A DNA stretch of 64,000 nt from Paulinella micropora (taxonomy: Eukaryota; Cercozoa; Imbricatea; Euglyphida). Shown in pieces: positions 20,301 to 28,797 of this stretch. The position numbers were made by a program, and so were the translations under genes. The notes below the pieces were generated by a model. It searched no databases and was not told the DNA's origin. It was given only the letters and a program-made list of their open reading frames with translations. Each line of letters opens with the position of its first letter. Position 1 is the stretch's first letter. The stretch lies in NCBI GenBank assembly GCA_009731375.1, contig BJOX01000041.1:559101-623100 (forward strand), read 5' to 3'.

Positions 20301-23158
20301 TCCTTCGGATCTTTGTAGATGAGATCTTTGAGCGTGTTGTACGCTTCTAAGGCTTCATCATCCCACTTCTCAAAATCACCGAAGTCGATCATTCTCTCCA
20401 ACTTAGCCCGAGTTGCACCCCAATTGGGTATGAACTGGCTGTAATATTGCGCCATCGCAAGAAATGAGTGCAGCTCTGTGCGATTCTTCGGCCTCTGCCG
20501 GCTCATGATCTCCTCCCTCTTCTCTTTGGATATCGAGACTCTATTGTAAGAGATTTCGTACCCCAAATATGTCACGCTTGTCTTTGCGAGTTGACATTTC
20601 TTCAAATTACATTTCAGGCCAAATAGTTTGATACGCCTGAAAATGTCTGTTAGATGGTCGATGTGCTCTTCCATCGTATTGGAGTACACGATAATGTCAT
20701 CGATGTAACAAAATGCGTACTCTCCCGCCTTCTGTCCTCTTCTCCTCATGAAACCTCCCTCTGTCTGGTCATCATATTTGCTACTCAGCATGCTTTGCAT
20801 CGCTTTCTGAAAGAGTCCCGGGGCCTGTTTGAGTCCCATCGGAAGTACTTTCCACTGATATATCTCCATTCCTACTACAAATGCAGTCAGCCATCTGGAC
20901 TTTTCATCCAGTGGAATTTGCCAGAAGCCATTCTTCAGATCAATGACTGAGTATAGCTTGGCGTTCCGCAATACTCGCCTTCCTTCTTCAAGAGTAGGTA
21001 ATGGATTTCGTTCCTCCTCTAAAATTTTATTGACGCGGGCATAGTTAACCGTTAAGCGCCATTCTCCTCCCGGTTTAGGCACCAGTCTCGGTTGGGAAAC
21101 TATTGGAGATGTCGATCTCTCAATGAAATCCTCATCGAGTAACTGCCGTGCTTGTTCTTCTGCGATCTTTGCTTCATGTATACTCAGATTTGCCCGTCGT
21201 GGCGCCGGTGAAGGCTCAGCACCTGGTATTTTACAAATAACCGCGGTGAAGTCTTCCGGCTTGACACCTCCCGCTTGAGGGGGGTCAAAAATCATTTTGT
21301 TCGCCTTCAATCTCTCTTTCAAAACCTCTTTCTCCTTCTCCGTACCTGCTCCTCCTGCCAATTTCTCGTCTATCGCCGCCTTAAACTCCTCCTCTGACAT
21401 TCTCTTGTGATGCTTGAGGGGTGCTCTGTCCTCCTCCAAGCCCAACTCTTCTTCTGATATATCGTCCATTCCCGTTTTTTCATATGTGGCAGTGTCTGGT
21501 TCGTCGTCCTCCGCCAGACCTACCAACATATCTATTAATCTCGCATATTGCAACGGAGCTTTTCGGGTGTAGAAACCATCGAAGCATGTGAATGCTTGAG
21601 GAATCAATTTCAACTTGTCCTGGTCTCTGAGCTTCCGCTTGTATGCACTGCTCTGCTCACGAGTCCCGAGACGACAAGCCACCACTAAGTGTTGCTTCCG
21701 TGAGGGCACCGGTATCGGATGATCAATAAGCCGGTCCCGTATCTCCTGCGCCCATATCGCCTTCTCATTGTACGGGAGTATGACCGTATATGGTTTATTA
21801 TTTTCAAAAAGAGTGCGCAGGCACTTTTTCACTTCTGTCAGTGAGCGCGGCCACGTAGGCTCGTCACCCCAGAATTCGGTAATAAAGCTTTTAATATCTT
21901 CTGCCGGGATATCAGGGAGTCGTCCCCTTCTCCTCGGTATAAACTCCTGTCTGTCCTTCTCTTCCACCTTTACGTGAAAGCAATACCCGTTGGTAATATA
22001 TACATCGGCCCCTGCTCCTTCTTCAAATCTCGCCAACGATGGGCACCTTTTTCCCATGCATATAATCTCCTCTTTCCTCTTTTCAATGAGATCGTCTATC
22101 GACTTTTTATCCCATTGTGTAGAGACTGTAGCCGTATAGACCTCCGCCTCTCTCTTGTCTGACAGGTTTGAACCATCTTTAGACACCGCGTCCGTTGGCA
22201 TATATGCCTCATATGCGTGTGTAATGGCCACCTGTTTCCCTTCCGATGCTACCCCTAGGTGTAGGGCCTCGTATGAGTCAATAGCATGGAGAGAGTCGAC
22301 AGTATATTCTTCTCCTGGCTCTACGCCGTATATGACTCTTTTGGCGGCGCAATCAATCACTACGTTCATTGTCGCCAGTTGGTCGTACGACAAAAGAACA
22401 GATCCGTGGTATTCGGGGACAACGTATAAGTCCACTCGATATACTCGTCCGGATTTCAATTTAAAATTTAAAGTGATGATGCCCGTTATATCCGTCCGAC
22501 TACTAACTCCTTTCAAGGTGCCAGATGATTTTTTCATATTAGTTTCTAACCACGCATGGTGTTTCGTAGTAAATTTCCGGCCGACAATATTAATATTCGC
22601 CATAGTATCATTACCAACGTTTATAAAGGTATTTAATGTTTCACAAAAAAGGTTCGTATAGCATAAAGCGTCTGGCCGGTGACTTTTTAAGGCCAATACA
22701 AGGAGCTTGTGTTCTAAAATCTGTATCCTTTTCTCGAGGTTCGCCTCCTCCTCCCTTTCCGCCGTTTTTGTAATGTCTTTTTGGGTATTGTTCACAGGCG
22801 AAGGATGATTGTCCTTGCTTTCTCTGTTTGAGACCGTGAGGAGAGGTTGATGTCCTCCATCCTCCTTGTCTATTGTCTGTCTCGGCAAGTTGATAAGATT
22901 AACTGCCGGTTCTATTCTTACTTTCTTCGGCTGTGGCTGCGACAGGCCCGCCTGCTTTCTCTTTGCCAGCGCTTTACTCGCCTGCCTATTAGCAGCATGC
23001 ACTGTTTGTTGTCGTGATGGGTGTACTGGTATTGTACTACCTTTGAGTTGGTCTGTGGCCTGCTGTGGGCTCTTAGACTCACTGGTACCCTTGGTTGGGA
23101 CCTGCACAACGGTGTATCGTGCAATGCATGTTGTTCTGTTTTCTCCCTCCTTCTCTAG
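17372..23158 (-). CDS. Pol polyprotein (protease, RT, RNase H, integrase), expressed by UGA readthrough
   Basis: In the same frame as gag, separated only by UGA at 23159-23161. About 1911 codons follow a GTG at 23107, and there is no in-frame AUG for roughly the first 170 codons. Numbering from 23107: coiled-coil/basic N-terminal extension (1-150); retropepsin-like domain (about 160-250) with DTMA where DTGA/DSGA is usual; RT (about 600-830) with LPMGLKQAPGLFQ and YIDD; RNase H (about 945-1070) with FVVDTDASK and RTDHQN; integrase HHCC finger (about 1260-1305) and catalytic core with HTDHVGP, DRGSDF and the Glu in NGKIERVH; GPY/F module (KGPYQIMEQ, about 1590); then a 280-residue tail of unknown function. 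Retroelement enzymes act in a cytoplasmic particle and then the nucleus. Confidence 0.92.
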   Translation of the reverse strand, partial: LEKEGENRTTCIARYTVVQVPTKGTSESKSPQQATDQLKGSTIPVHPSRQQTVHAANRQASKALAKRKQAGLSQPQPKKVRIEPAVNLINLPRQTIDKEDGGHQPLLTVSNRESKDNHPSPVNNTQKDITKTAEREEEANLEKRIQILEHKLLVLALKSHRPDALCYTNLFCETLNTFINVGNDTMANINIVGRKFTTKHHAWLETNMKKSSGTLKGVSSRTDITGIITLNFKLKSGRVYRVDLYVVPEYHGSVLLSYDQLATMNVVIDCAAKRVIYGVEPGEEYTVDSLHAIDSYEALHLGVASEGKQVAITHAYEAYMPTDAVSKDGSNLSDKREAEVYTATVSTQWDKKSIDDLIEKRKEEIICMGKRCPSLARFEEGAGADVYITNGYCFHVKVEEKDRQEFIPRRRGRLPDIPAEDIKSFITEFWGDEPTWPRSLTEVKKCLRTLFENNKPYTVILPYNEKAIWAQEIRDRLIDHPIPVPSRKQHLVVACRLGTREQSSAYKRKLRDQDKLKLIPQAFTCFDGFYTRKAPLQYARLIDMLVGLAEDDEPDTATYEKTGMDDISEEELGLEEDRAPLKHHKRMSEEEFKAAIDEKLAGGAGTEKEKEVLKERLKANKMIFDPPQAGGVKPEDFTAVICKIPGAEPSPAPRRANLSIHEAKIAEEQARQLLDEDFIERSTSPIVSQPRLVPKPGGEWRLTVNYARVNKILEEERNPLPTLEEGRRVLRNAKLYSVIDLKNGFWQIPLDEKSRWLTAFVVGMEIYQWKVLPMGLKQAPGLFQKAMQSMLSSKYDDQTEGGFMRRRGQKAGEYAFCYIDDIIVYSNTMEEHIDHLTDIFRRIKLFGLKCNLKKCQLAKTSVTYLGYEISYNRVSISKEKREEIMSRQRPKNRTELHSFLAMAQYYSQFIPNWGATRAKLERMIDFGDFEKWDDEALEAYNTLKDLIYKDPKDGGLVLMMPDFSKQFVVDTDASKFAIGAVLQQEDEEKKLRPIMFISRKLCSAERNYCTRQREALAVVWALKRLREYLWGGPQFIVRTDHQNLLWLMNHEQTGRLARWQAFLSCFNFTMVHLPGKRNVVADSLSRLEFHSEVAALVSSAEMEDLSPDCTYEVHHIESMQMARGVRYNRSGLRHSPQGPDHGICCTAHVLEDAEWSYEAYENMKAEIKQEEIKQEAYAEPPQENKEELDENPERIGVQLEDGTIHIASPTAWRQQQALDPEFKELIQLYKNPNELKMTKEIKEQQKEMGWRDGLLWYKGQHGRYASQPDKWTLWVPEKLRHIIFVAAHNCPLLAHPGRQRTHMFISRRFWWKKMKENIDEQVNACIPCKTSKTPLKANFGLIGTFPLHLGMFEFLHTDHVGPFPVTTEGYRYLLTAIDRATNYVWVVPVKDVTGETTAKALIDRIISQIGVPRKICSDRGSDFNNEVIDKLSAYYGMKWQYVTAYNPRANGKIERVHRPLKAALKMYCMKKENQKAWVEAASSFAFAMNCLPSTALGGSKGSVSPYQLVYGREPAIPASLLHPKDSWADQDELFGVRLRAKMEAEQIVQAHREAERRKTDAEGVRQAHLDQVRFQVGDIVLLYHPQVPQGVSSKLFIHWKGPYQIMEQMGPLNYKIRGRGKVQIVNVRRLIKYDPFLLEDESVDQALKRMEADFKEVPPIRQEDISERDAYRAPIAEKEEAELENKRATDRKSAAGTQTRKRVESNVPEGKFTEAQIRRAQNDLIYDRPRKAIRTARSQGVHQEGSDDGDQDPRAGNDTLVHPSWKEGDAIGHISWAKDAFYLVRPAAQHVADDTLSDLYLMRVMAVPHKRHTRSNRISTAAQIIQPVLHFWRSLDPVEDPKVRQYLPVYKDAKKLETWDDTISPTDKDHTAWTIQALPRGVLDIPFDLAQGAIPHKIWDVLEQSTLDLTLVGGPPPGKGVRARKRRL

Positions 23159-23164
23159 TCATTG
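23156..23164 (-). promoter_or_regulatory. Leaky stop codon context at gag/pol junction
   Basis: The minus strand reads CAA UGA CUA GAG. UGA followed by CUAG is a known efficient readthrough context in viral and animal mRNAs. The frame stays open on both sides, no AUG starts pol, and the same junction is preserved in copy 1 (13294-13302). Readthrough itself is inferred, not shown. Confidence 0.75.
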
Positions 23165-25783
23165 GACTACCTCAAATCTGTTACCTGAGTCGGCATCAGT
23201 GTCGGTAGTGGTTGCGCCTGATGTCGCATAGGCCTGTGGTGCTGAGGAACTCGAGCTTGAGCTCGAGCCGTCTGCCCAGCCCCCATCTCTGTGGTACGGG
23301 CGCTCTGCGCTGCCGTATCCACCTCGGCCAACCCATCTTCCTCCTCCTCTACCTTGAAATACACCTCTTCCTCCTCCTCTTCTCACAAATCCTCTCTCCC
23401 CCCCGCGAGTGTATGTGCCTCGTGCGAAAGGGGCTCCTCCTCCTCGATTGATTCCTCTCCCTCCTCCTCTTCCTCGTGTTCCACCTCTTCCTCTACTTGC
23501 GGCTTCTATGGCTGCCGTCTTCTGATCATCTCTAGCGAAAAGAGAATTGATCGCGTCAGCTAGTTCGTGGTCATGGTCCGCGACATCCTGTAATTTCCAC
23601 CCCTGATCCTTGCGCAGTCGGCGCAGAACGGCGACGGTGTTGGTTTCGTCCGACCGTACGTTCTTGAGGAGTGTGTTTCGGATGCGGGTGTCCTCGACAT
23701 CGTGGTTGTACGGGCATTTCTTATTTGTGTGTTTGAAGCATTGTGCCCGTGCCCACCAACGAATACAAGGTGTGTTAGCTTCACGACTGTTCTCTCTTGG
23801 TCGCTTTCCTAGAGATCGTTGCGTATGTGCGGCTTGCGGTTGAGCAGAAGCCGATGCAGAACCGATCAAGGATGCTGTCTGGCTGTCGAGCCTCTGACAA
23901 GCGGTCATTACTTCGGTCCACAACATTTTTGGGCTCACGGCCTTAGTCGTGGCCTCAAAGACGCTCATCTCCAAAAAGTTCAAGTGCTTTACCTTGTCGA
24001 AGGTTTTGCAGTCTTGCATGAGCAGTGTGAGCTTATTTTTGTTGTAGACGTGCAAAGCACTGAGGAAATATAGGAGTATGGCTTTGTGGTTATAAAAGAG
24101 AGTGTACTGGGTGCCCACATTTGTTAAGACAGATGCAAGCTGAGTGACAGACTGCAACTGCTCCGATACTAAGTCGAAAATTTCAAACCCAATCAATGTG
24201 CCAGTGCACAAGTGTTGGTATCCACTTGCCTTAAAGTATCGAATGAGGGCAGCAATGGCCAGAGTACAACTCATCTCTGCATGTCCACCTTTCCTTGCTA
24301 GCTCCTCCTCTCCTCTGTACTTCTCGTAAGTTATACGATCAAAACCAGCTCCAAGGAGGGATCGATCACAGAGATGTTCTAGGACTTCATACTCCTGCTC
24401 CACCTCACACTGGTTTTGCTGGAAGCATCTGTCCATCTCATTGAGCTTAGTCATGAGGGTCTTCTCTGTGTCAGCCTCATTGGCAGTGATAGCATAGAGC
24501 TTAAGGCCCCCTCCCCCAATTTTGATTTTAGCTAGGGCTGCCTGCAGCGCCTGCTTTTTCTTCTGGGAGTCAGTCAAGTTAATTACTGTCCCTCCCCCTT
24601 GGGGTCCTCCTCCTGTGGGTCCTCCTCCTGCTTTCTTGGGAGCTGGGTTAGATGTGGTAGGTGGAGCCGTTGGCTGTGGAGCCACCCGTGCTACTGCCAT
24701 TGCCACAGCTATCTTCTCCTTCTGCTCCTTCTCCTCTTTCTGTCTCGTCTCTTCTTCTTTCACCTGTCGTGCTAGATGAGTCACGAACTGTGCAAGCCCT
24801 GTGGCACTAGAGAGGAAGTGTGCCTTTTCTCTCATGGAAGACTTATCAGCTCTGTTATTATTTGGGATTGTTGTGAGAGGGCCTTTAATGAGAGTGTGAT
24901 TCTTCGTGTGGGCCCATTGTTTCCATGTTGGTTTTTGCTCCTTCCCCTCAAAGAGGCCCTTATGGAGTTGTGTGAGGCGTTCAAGCACCTGACAAGACTG
25001 GTCAACCTCCTCGTAAACAGGATGTTGCCTTGTGTTGTCTTTCAGTGCTTTGTACATTTCGTTGTAAGCCCGTGTGAAGGCAGTTACAAAAGCCTCAAGG
25101 GCAAACTCAATGCCACTTTGGTTTCTACCTTCGAACTTTCTTTCTAGATTCTTGATATCAGTGGGGACACCACAGACAGACAGCCATGCTGCAGTTGTGC
25201 GTTTATTTTTCCACTGTATGTTTGTGCGTTCATAAAATTCCGCAACGAGCACAGCAGCGTAGAGTGTTGCAGATATGTCGTATATGTCGCACAGTGTAAG
25301 AGTGTCGCCATACTTGATATCCTGCAATGGCACTCTTTCGTGCTCAAACCTCACTTTGTTGAAGAGAGGCTTCGCAAGGCCGGGAATTTCGATCAGGAGG
25401 TTGCTTTGACCTTGTCCTGGTCTATTCCTTTTCTCGTAAGGAATGTAGATGTGTGTTTTATAATAGGTTGGGTAGTTAAGGAAGAAGGACTCTTCATCAT
25501 CATATGTAGCCAACTGTTCCCATGTATTTGGGATATTCTGGCCAACATCCTCCATCTCTCTCTCTGCCTCTGTCAGTGGAGAGCCTCCAGTCTGACCTGC
25601 ACTCGCTTCTTGTGCATTACCCCCCCCTGTCGACTCTACATCGGCTGTATACGTATACTCCTCTCTCTCCTCTCCATCTCTATCCCCCCTCTCTTCTGAG
25701 TACTGAGTCTCCTGCTCCTCTCCTCCCTCACTAGGACCATAATCAGTTGGTGTCACACCAGCCTGCTCATTCTCGTCTTCCAT
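23159..25783 (-). CDS. Gag-like structural polyprotein with CCCH finger and RGG tail
   Basis: 874 codons from ATG 25783, preceded by a 634-bp leader. The N terminus is acidic (MEDENEQAG); the middle is helical with no recognisable capsid motif. Around residues 676-700 is a CCCH-type zinc finger (C-x5-C-x3-H ending in KKCPYNH) rather than the CCHC knuckle usual in gypsy gag. Residues about 755-840 are Gly/Arg rich (RGRGG repeats), followed by a Ser tract. Both the finger and RGG region are plausible RNA-binding parts. The protein is two to three times the usual gypsy gag length. Identification as gag rests on position upstream of pol and in the same frame, not on sequence similarity I can recall. 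Confidence 0.8.
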   Translation of the reverse strand: MEDENEQAGVTPTDYGPSEGGEEQETQYSEERGDRDGEEREEYTYTADVESTGGGNAQEASAGQTGGSPLTEAEREMEDVGQNIPNTWEQLATYDDEESFFLNYPTYYKTHIYIPYEKRNRPGQGQSNLLIEIPGLAKPLFNKVRFEHERVPLQDIKYGDTLTLCDIYDISATLYAAVLVAEFYERTNIQWKNKRTTAAWLSVCGVPTDIKNLERKFEGRNQSGIEFALEAFVTAFTRAYNEMYKALKDNTRQHPVYEEVDQSCQVLERLTQLHKGLFEGKEQKPTWKQWAHTKNHTLIKGPLTTIPNNNRADKSSMREKAHFLSSATGLAQFVTHLARQVKEEETRQKEEKEQKEKIAVAMAVARVAPQPTAPPTTSNPAPKKAGGGPTGGGPQGGGTVINLTDSQKKKQALQAALAKIKIGGGGLKLYAITANEADTEKTLMTKLNEMDRCFQQNQCEVEQEYEVLEHLCDRSLLGAGFDRITYEKYRGEEELARKGGHAEMSCTLAIAALIRYFKASGYQHLCTGTLIGFEIFDLVSEQLQSVTQLASVLTNVGTQYTLFYNHKAILLYFLSALHVYNKNKLTLLMQDCKTFDKVKHLNFLEMSVFEATTKAVSPKMLWTEVMTACQRLDSQTASLIGSASASAQPQAAHTQRSLGKRPRENSREANTPCIRWWARAQCFKHTNKKCPYNHDVEDTRIRNTLLKNVRSDETNTVAVLRRLRKDQGWKLQDVADHDHELADAINSLFARDDQKTAAIEAASRGRGGTRGRGGGRGINRGGGAPFARGTYTRGGERGFVRRGGGRGVFQGRGGGRWVGRGGYGSAERPYHRDGGWADGSSSSSSSSAPQAYATSGATTTDTDADSGNRFEVVQ

Positions 25784-26316
25784 CTTATGTTATGAGAGTC
25801 ACGTCTGCTTTTTTTTTCTTCTTTTTTTCCTCTGTTATTCTTATCACTCTATGCAACCTTCTTCTCCTTCTTCCTTTTCTCTGTTGAAATAGTTATGGGG
25901 CGTCAGGCCCTACACAGAGATAACGATAGTTTGGTCAAAAGAGCTGTTTTGTAGAAGTCAGTCTGTCGTCGGACAGTGCTTCGATATTTGTCTTGCTCTT
26001 GTGTGAGAGATGCCAGTGTAATCTCCTCTGGTTTCTGCAGAGAAAATGCAAGGAAAATGGTTCAGAACAGAGAGTGGGAGTGCTTTGCTCGTTTTTCCTC
26101 TGTCTGTGTGTTTGTCTGATGTTTGTTTCGCACTTGTCCTACTTGGCTTTATGCAAGCAGCAAGAGGGAGTGGAGTAGGTGTGGTCTGGTGTCTTGTAGA
26201 AGAGCACACAGAAGCCAAATGTGCACAAGGGCTAAAGGTTATGCCAGCTTGTGACAAATTGATCGCTTGTTTGTAATTTTTTTTGTTTGAGGATGAGTAG
26301 GAGTGTTTGTTTTCGT

Positions 26317-26384
26317 CTGATGTCTGTGCGACAGATCAGCGAAAAATACATTTGTGCTTATCTGATGTCTGTACGACAGATCAG
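26317..26384 (-). promoter_or_regulatory. Two tandem stem-loops in the gypsy leader
   Basis: 26317-26339 and 26362-26384 are two near-identical 23-mers beginning CTGATGTCTGT and ending ACAGATCAG, differing by one loop base. Each folds into a 9-bp stem with a 2-nt bulge. They sit about 35-100 nt downstream of the primer-binding site and are preserved in copy 1 at 16231-16298, a position suited to packaging or dimerisation. Confidence 0.6.
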
Positions 26385-26400
26385 AAAAGAAATCAGCCTT

Positions 26401-26417
26401 TAGCTATGGACTCCAAA
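26401..26417 (-). promoter_or_regulatory. Candidate primer-binding site, copy 2
   Basis: Just inside the 5' LTR the minus strand reads TT then TGGAGTCCATAGCTA. The TGG start fits a tRNA 3' CCA end. I cannot name the tRNA. The same sequence precedes LTR B at 16315-16331. Confidence 0.6.
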
Positions 26418-26635
26418 TGTACTATCCCCAACGATAGCTCAATGGAAGAGTAAGTCGGTAATATAACCAAACACAGTCCTCAAAAAAGAGAATGATGTCT
26501 CGTTATATTAGCTCAGTGACGCAAAGACAAAAAGCCGCCAAAAGACCAGGATCAAATTGGCATTTCAGACGTGTCCGGCCAGACGAAATCTATAAATAAG
26601 TTTTTTACCGGATAATTCGGGGGGTGATGTCCACA
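26418..26635 (-). repeat. LTR C (5' LTR of gypsy copy 2)
   Basis: 218 bp, TG...CA, identical by eye to LTR B. The four bases after it (GTCT) equal the four bases before LTR A, a likely target-site duplication for the whole array. Confidence 0.92.
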
Positions 26636-26711
26636 GTCTCCAGTGGAGTTCGGCTATATAGCTGCACTATATCAACTAAAGCGCTACAGGCACAACAGTG
26701 CACAAAATAAT

Positions 26712-26853
26712 GTTTAAGTTCCCAGACCTAGTGTTACCAATTGGTAATTTTTGCTGAAGTTTCACGCAAACCCGGCTCTGACTGTTTCCAATTGGTAACA
26801 AAAAATGTTACCAATTGGTAACAAAAATTACAAATTGGAAACTCCGGGAACTT
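26712..26853. repeat. Small inverted-repeat element with ACCAATTGGT palindromes
   Basis: The ends TTAAGTTCCC (about 26712) and GGGAACTTAA (about 26844) are inverted repeats. Between them the palindrome ACCAATTGGT or a near copy occurs four times (about 26736, 26788, 26810, 26834). The segment can fold on itself and looks like a MITE-type or foldback insertion. No clear target duplication was found. Confidence 0.5.
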
Positions 26854-27042
26854 AAGCAATAAGACTAAGCGAAAGCAGAGGTGCTAGCCTACGTCTCCAC
26901 ACCTTGTGGAGTTCGGCAATCTAGTCACCTAATTGTTAATATCTATCCCCGGACCACCGGGAACCTGACAAGAGTCCTACCCAAAGTCCACGTCTTGCTG
27001 TCGGGGGTTTGTCCCTCTAAGAGGGAGCGGTTCCCCGAGTCT

Positions 27043-28797
27043 TTAATCCTGTGCCACGTGCCGCACCCGCCGGTCGTAAGGCTCACCCCGCATAGCCTTA
27101 GCATTTATGTTGGCCAGATTGTCAGTTGAGCCCACCTTCTCGTTGACAACGAGCCCTGCGTCCACCTTCTGGTTGATGATTGCGCATCGCAGGTCCACAT
27201 GTCCCAGCTTCCTAGCAAACACATTGCTGTCAGCGAGGTCCAACGCTCCCTGGTTGTCGCCGTATAGGATGGGTGGCTGCCCCCACCCGTACGGTCCCAT
27301 GGCATCCGCGACCCGGCCGTCTGCGATTCCCTGCACAAAGTTCACAATCTTGTCTTGTCCATGATAAGACTCCACCATTGCATAAACCTCCGCCTCACAT
27401 GAGGAGGCTTCGGGTGCCGCTGGCACCAGACGCGCGCCGACCGCCGCCTCTTCTGGGTCCCCGCTGCCGGGCACAGCCGCCAACAGCTCGTCGCTCAGCA
27501 CTCGCGCCTTCTTCCACACGCGCACGCAGGGCCGCGTCCTTCGGGAGGACCACCGACACGTTCCGTTTCATGCAGAAGGGGAGCACTGAGCCACCCATAA
27601 AGAAGTGAAAGCCCGCCACTTCCGGCGTACCCTTCCAACTTGAGTCGGCCCACGACATCAAGCGGGTGCCGTTCGCTTTAGTAAAGCGAATGCCTTTTGA
27701 ACGCGTACCGTTAAGGTACCGCACAACCTGCTCGGTTTGCTGATAATTGAACAACTCGGGCTTGGAGGCATGGGTCGCTACCTCCCCGAGCGGGCCCAAC
27801 ACCTCATGCCGAGTGATACGTGTCCACAAGAGGACACCTACGATGTGCTGCGGCGAGAACTGCTCTAACACGGACTGCTTTCCGGCCCGCACCCCCGGCA
27901 TCAACCACGGCGAGTCGACAGCAGCTAGACCGGTGCACTGGAGCTTCTCAACGGCCTCCTTGATAAAGTCCTCGTGAGAGATCTTGATCGTCCGGCCTAA
28001 CCGACAGTCTTCCTTATCTTCGATGTTCAAGCCTAGCACCCCGGTTGGCGCCTCTTGCTTAAAGACCCTAAAGGCCTTCTTACCGGCAGCTAAGAACTCC
28101 GCTTCTACATCCTTACCACTGAACGCTCCCATCATGTCGTCGACGTGCACGAACACAAAGTTTAGTTTGTCCTTACCGGGTAGCCAGCGCCAAAAGAAGC
28201 AAGGAAAAGCGACATGAGCCTTAAAGCCCAAACCTTCTAAGAACGGGACTAGCTTGTACCGCCACCATTTGCGGCCCGCGTCCGGTCTGCCATAGAGGGC
28301 TATAAGCATTTTCCACATACCCCGGCTCTTCTAAACCAAACGGTGGTACGATGTAACTGGGGCGATACCCCTGCTCAGCTGCCGACGCCTCTGTGTATGT
28401 GGTGCCAACGTCCCACTGACAAGACTAAGCCAAAGAACACTGTTAAGGCGAAAAGTATCAAGATGGTAAGGGCACACGGGGTTGGGAAGTCCCGTTTCCC
28501 AAAATGCCATCCCTGTATCATGGAAAACCCCTTGGCCGTCCATCAGCTTTTGAACTTTAGGATCTCTCCCCCTGCCTCTTTGGTGGCATCAACGAACCGC
28601 CCTTCACAAATGTCTTTCTTGTCTACTAAGTCGGCTCGGACTCTCCGGAAGCAACCTTTCTCCCAGAGCGTAGCCACCTCCTCGGCTCGGGCGTCGTCCC
28701 AGTACCCTAGCTCGTCAGCTTGCTTCTCACTCACCGGTCTAGTGAACGTGGCGGCATGTGCGGTCTCCGGACCATCGGCAAGGTACTTGACGATCTC
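27043..28797 (-). pseudogene. Ty1/copia RT and RNase H (copia-1)
   Basis: The minus-strand RT includes the ALYGRPDAGRKWW motif, typical of copia RT (usually LYGLKQA/SGR.W), and VHVDDMMGAF in place of YVDD. RNase H follows with LMSWADSSWKG, then SSCEAEVYAM, GDNQGALDLA and KLGHVDLR. At least two frame changes (near 28330-28540 and 27500) and an in-frame stop (28798) break the frame, so the element is defective. Confidence 0.85.

Larger units (their letters stand above)
25784..26417 (-). other. 5' leader of gypsy copy 2
   Basis: Untranslated region from the LTR to the gag ATG, containing a T-rich tract near 25808-25830 and two tandem stem-loops close to the LTR. Confidence 0.7.
16332..26635 (-). 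mobile_element. Ty3/gypsy element copy 2 (right, intact)
   Basis: 10.3 kb on the minus strand: LTR C, candidate primer-binding site, structured leader, gag, UGA readthrough junction, pol, about 820 bp 3' region, polypurine tract, LTR B. The two LTRs look identical and all ORFs are open, so the copy is young. No envelope gene is present. The domain order protease-RT-RNase H-integrase is that of Ty3/gypsy (Metaviridae-type) elements. Confidence 0.93.

Noticed and set aside
23107-23107. GTG as a real start codon of pol
   Set aside because: GTG initiation is not expected in this setting; continuous frame with gag across a leaky UGA explains it better.
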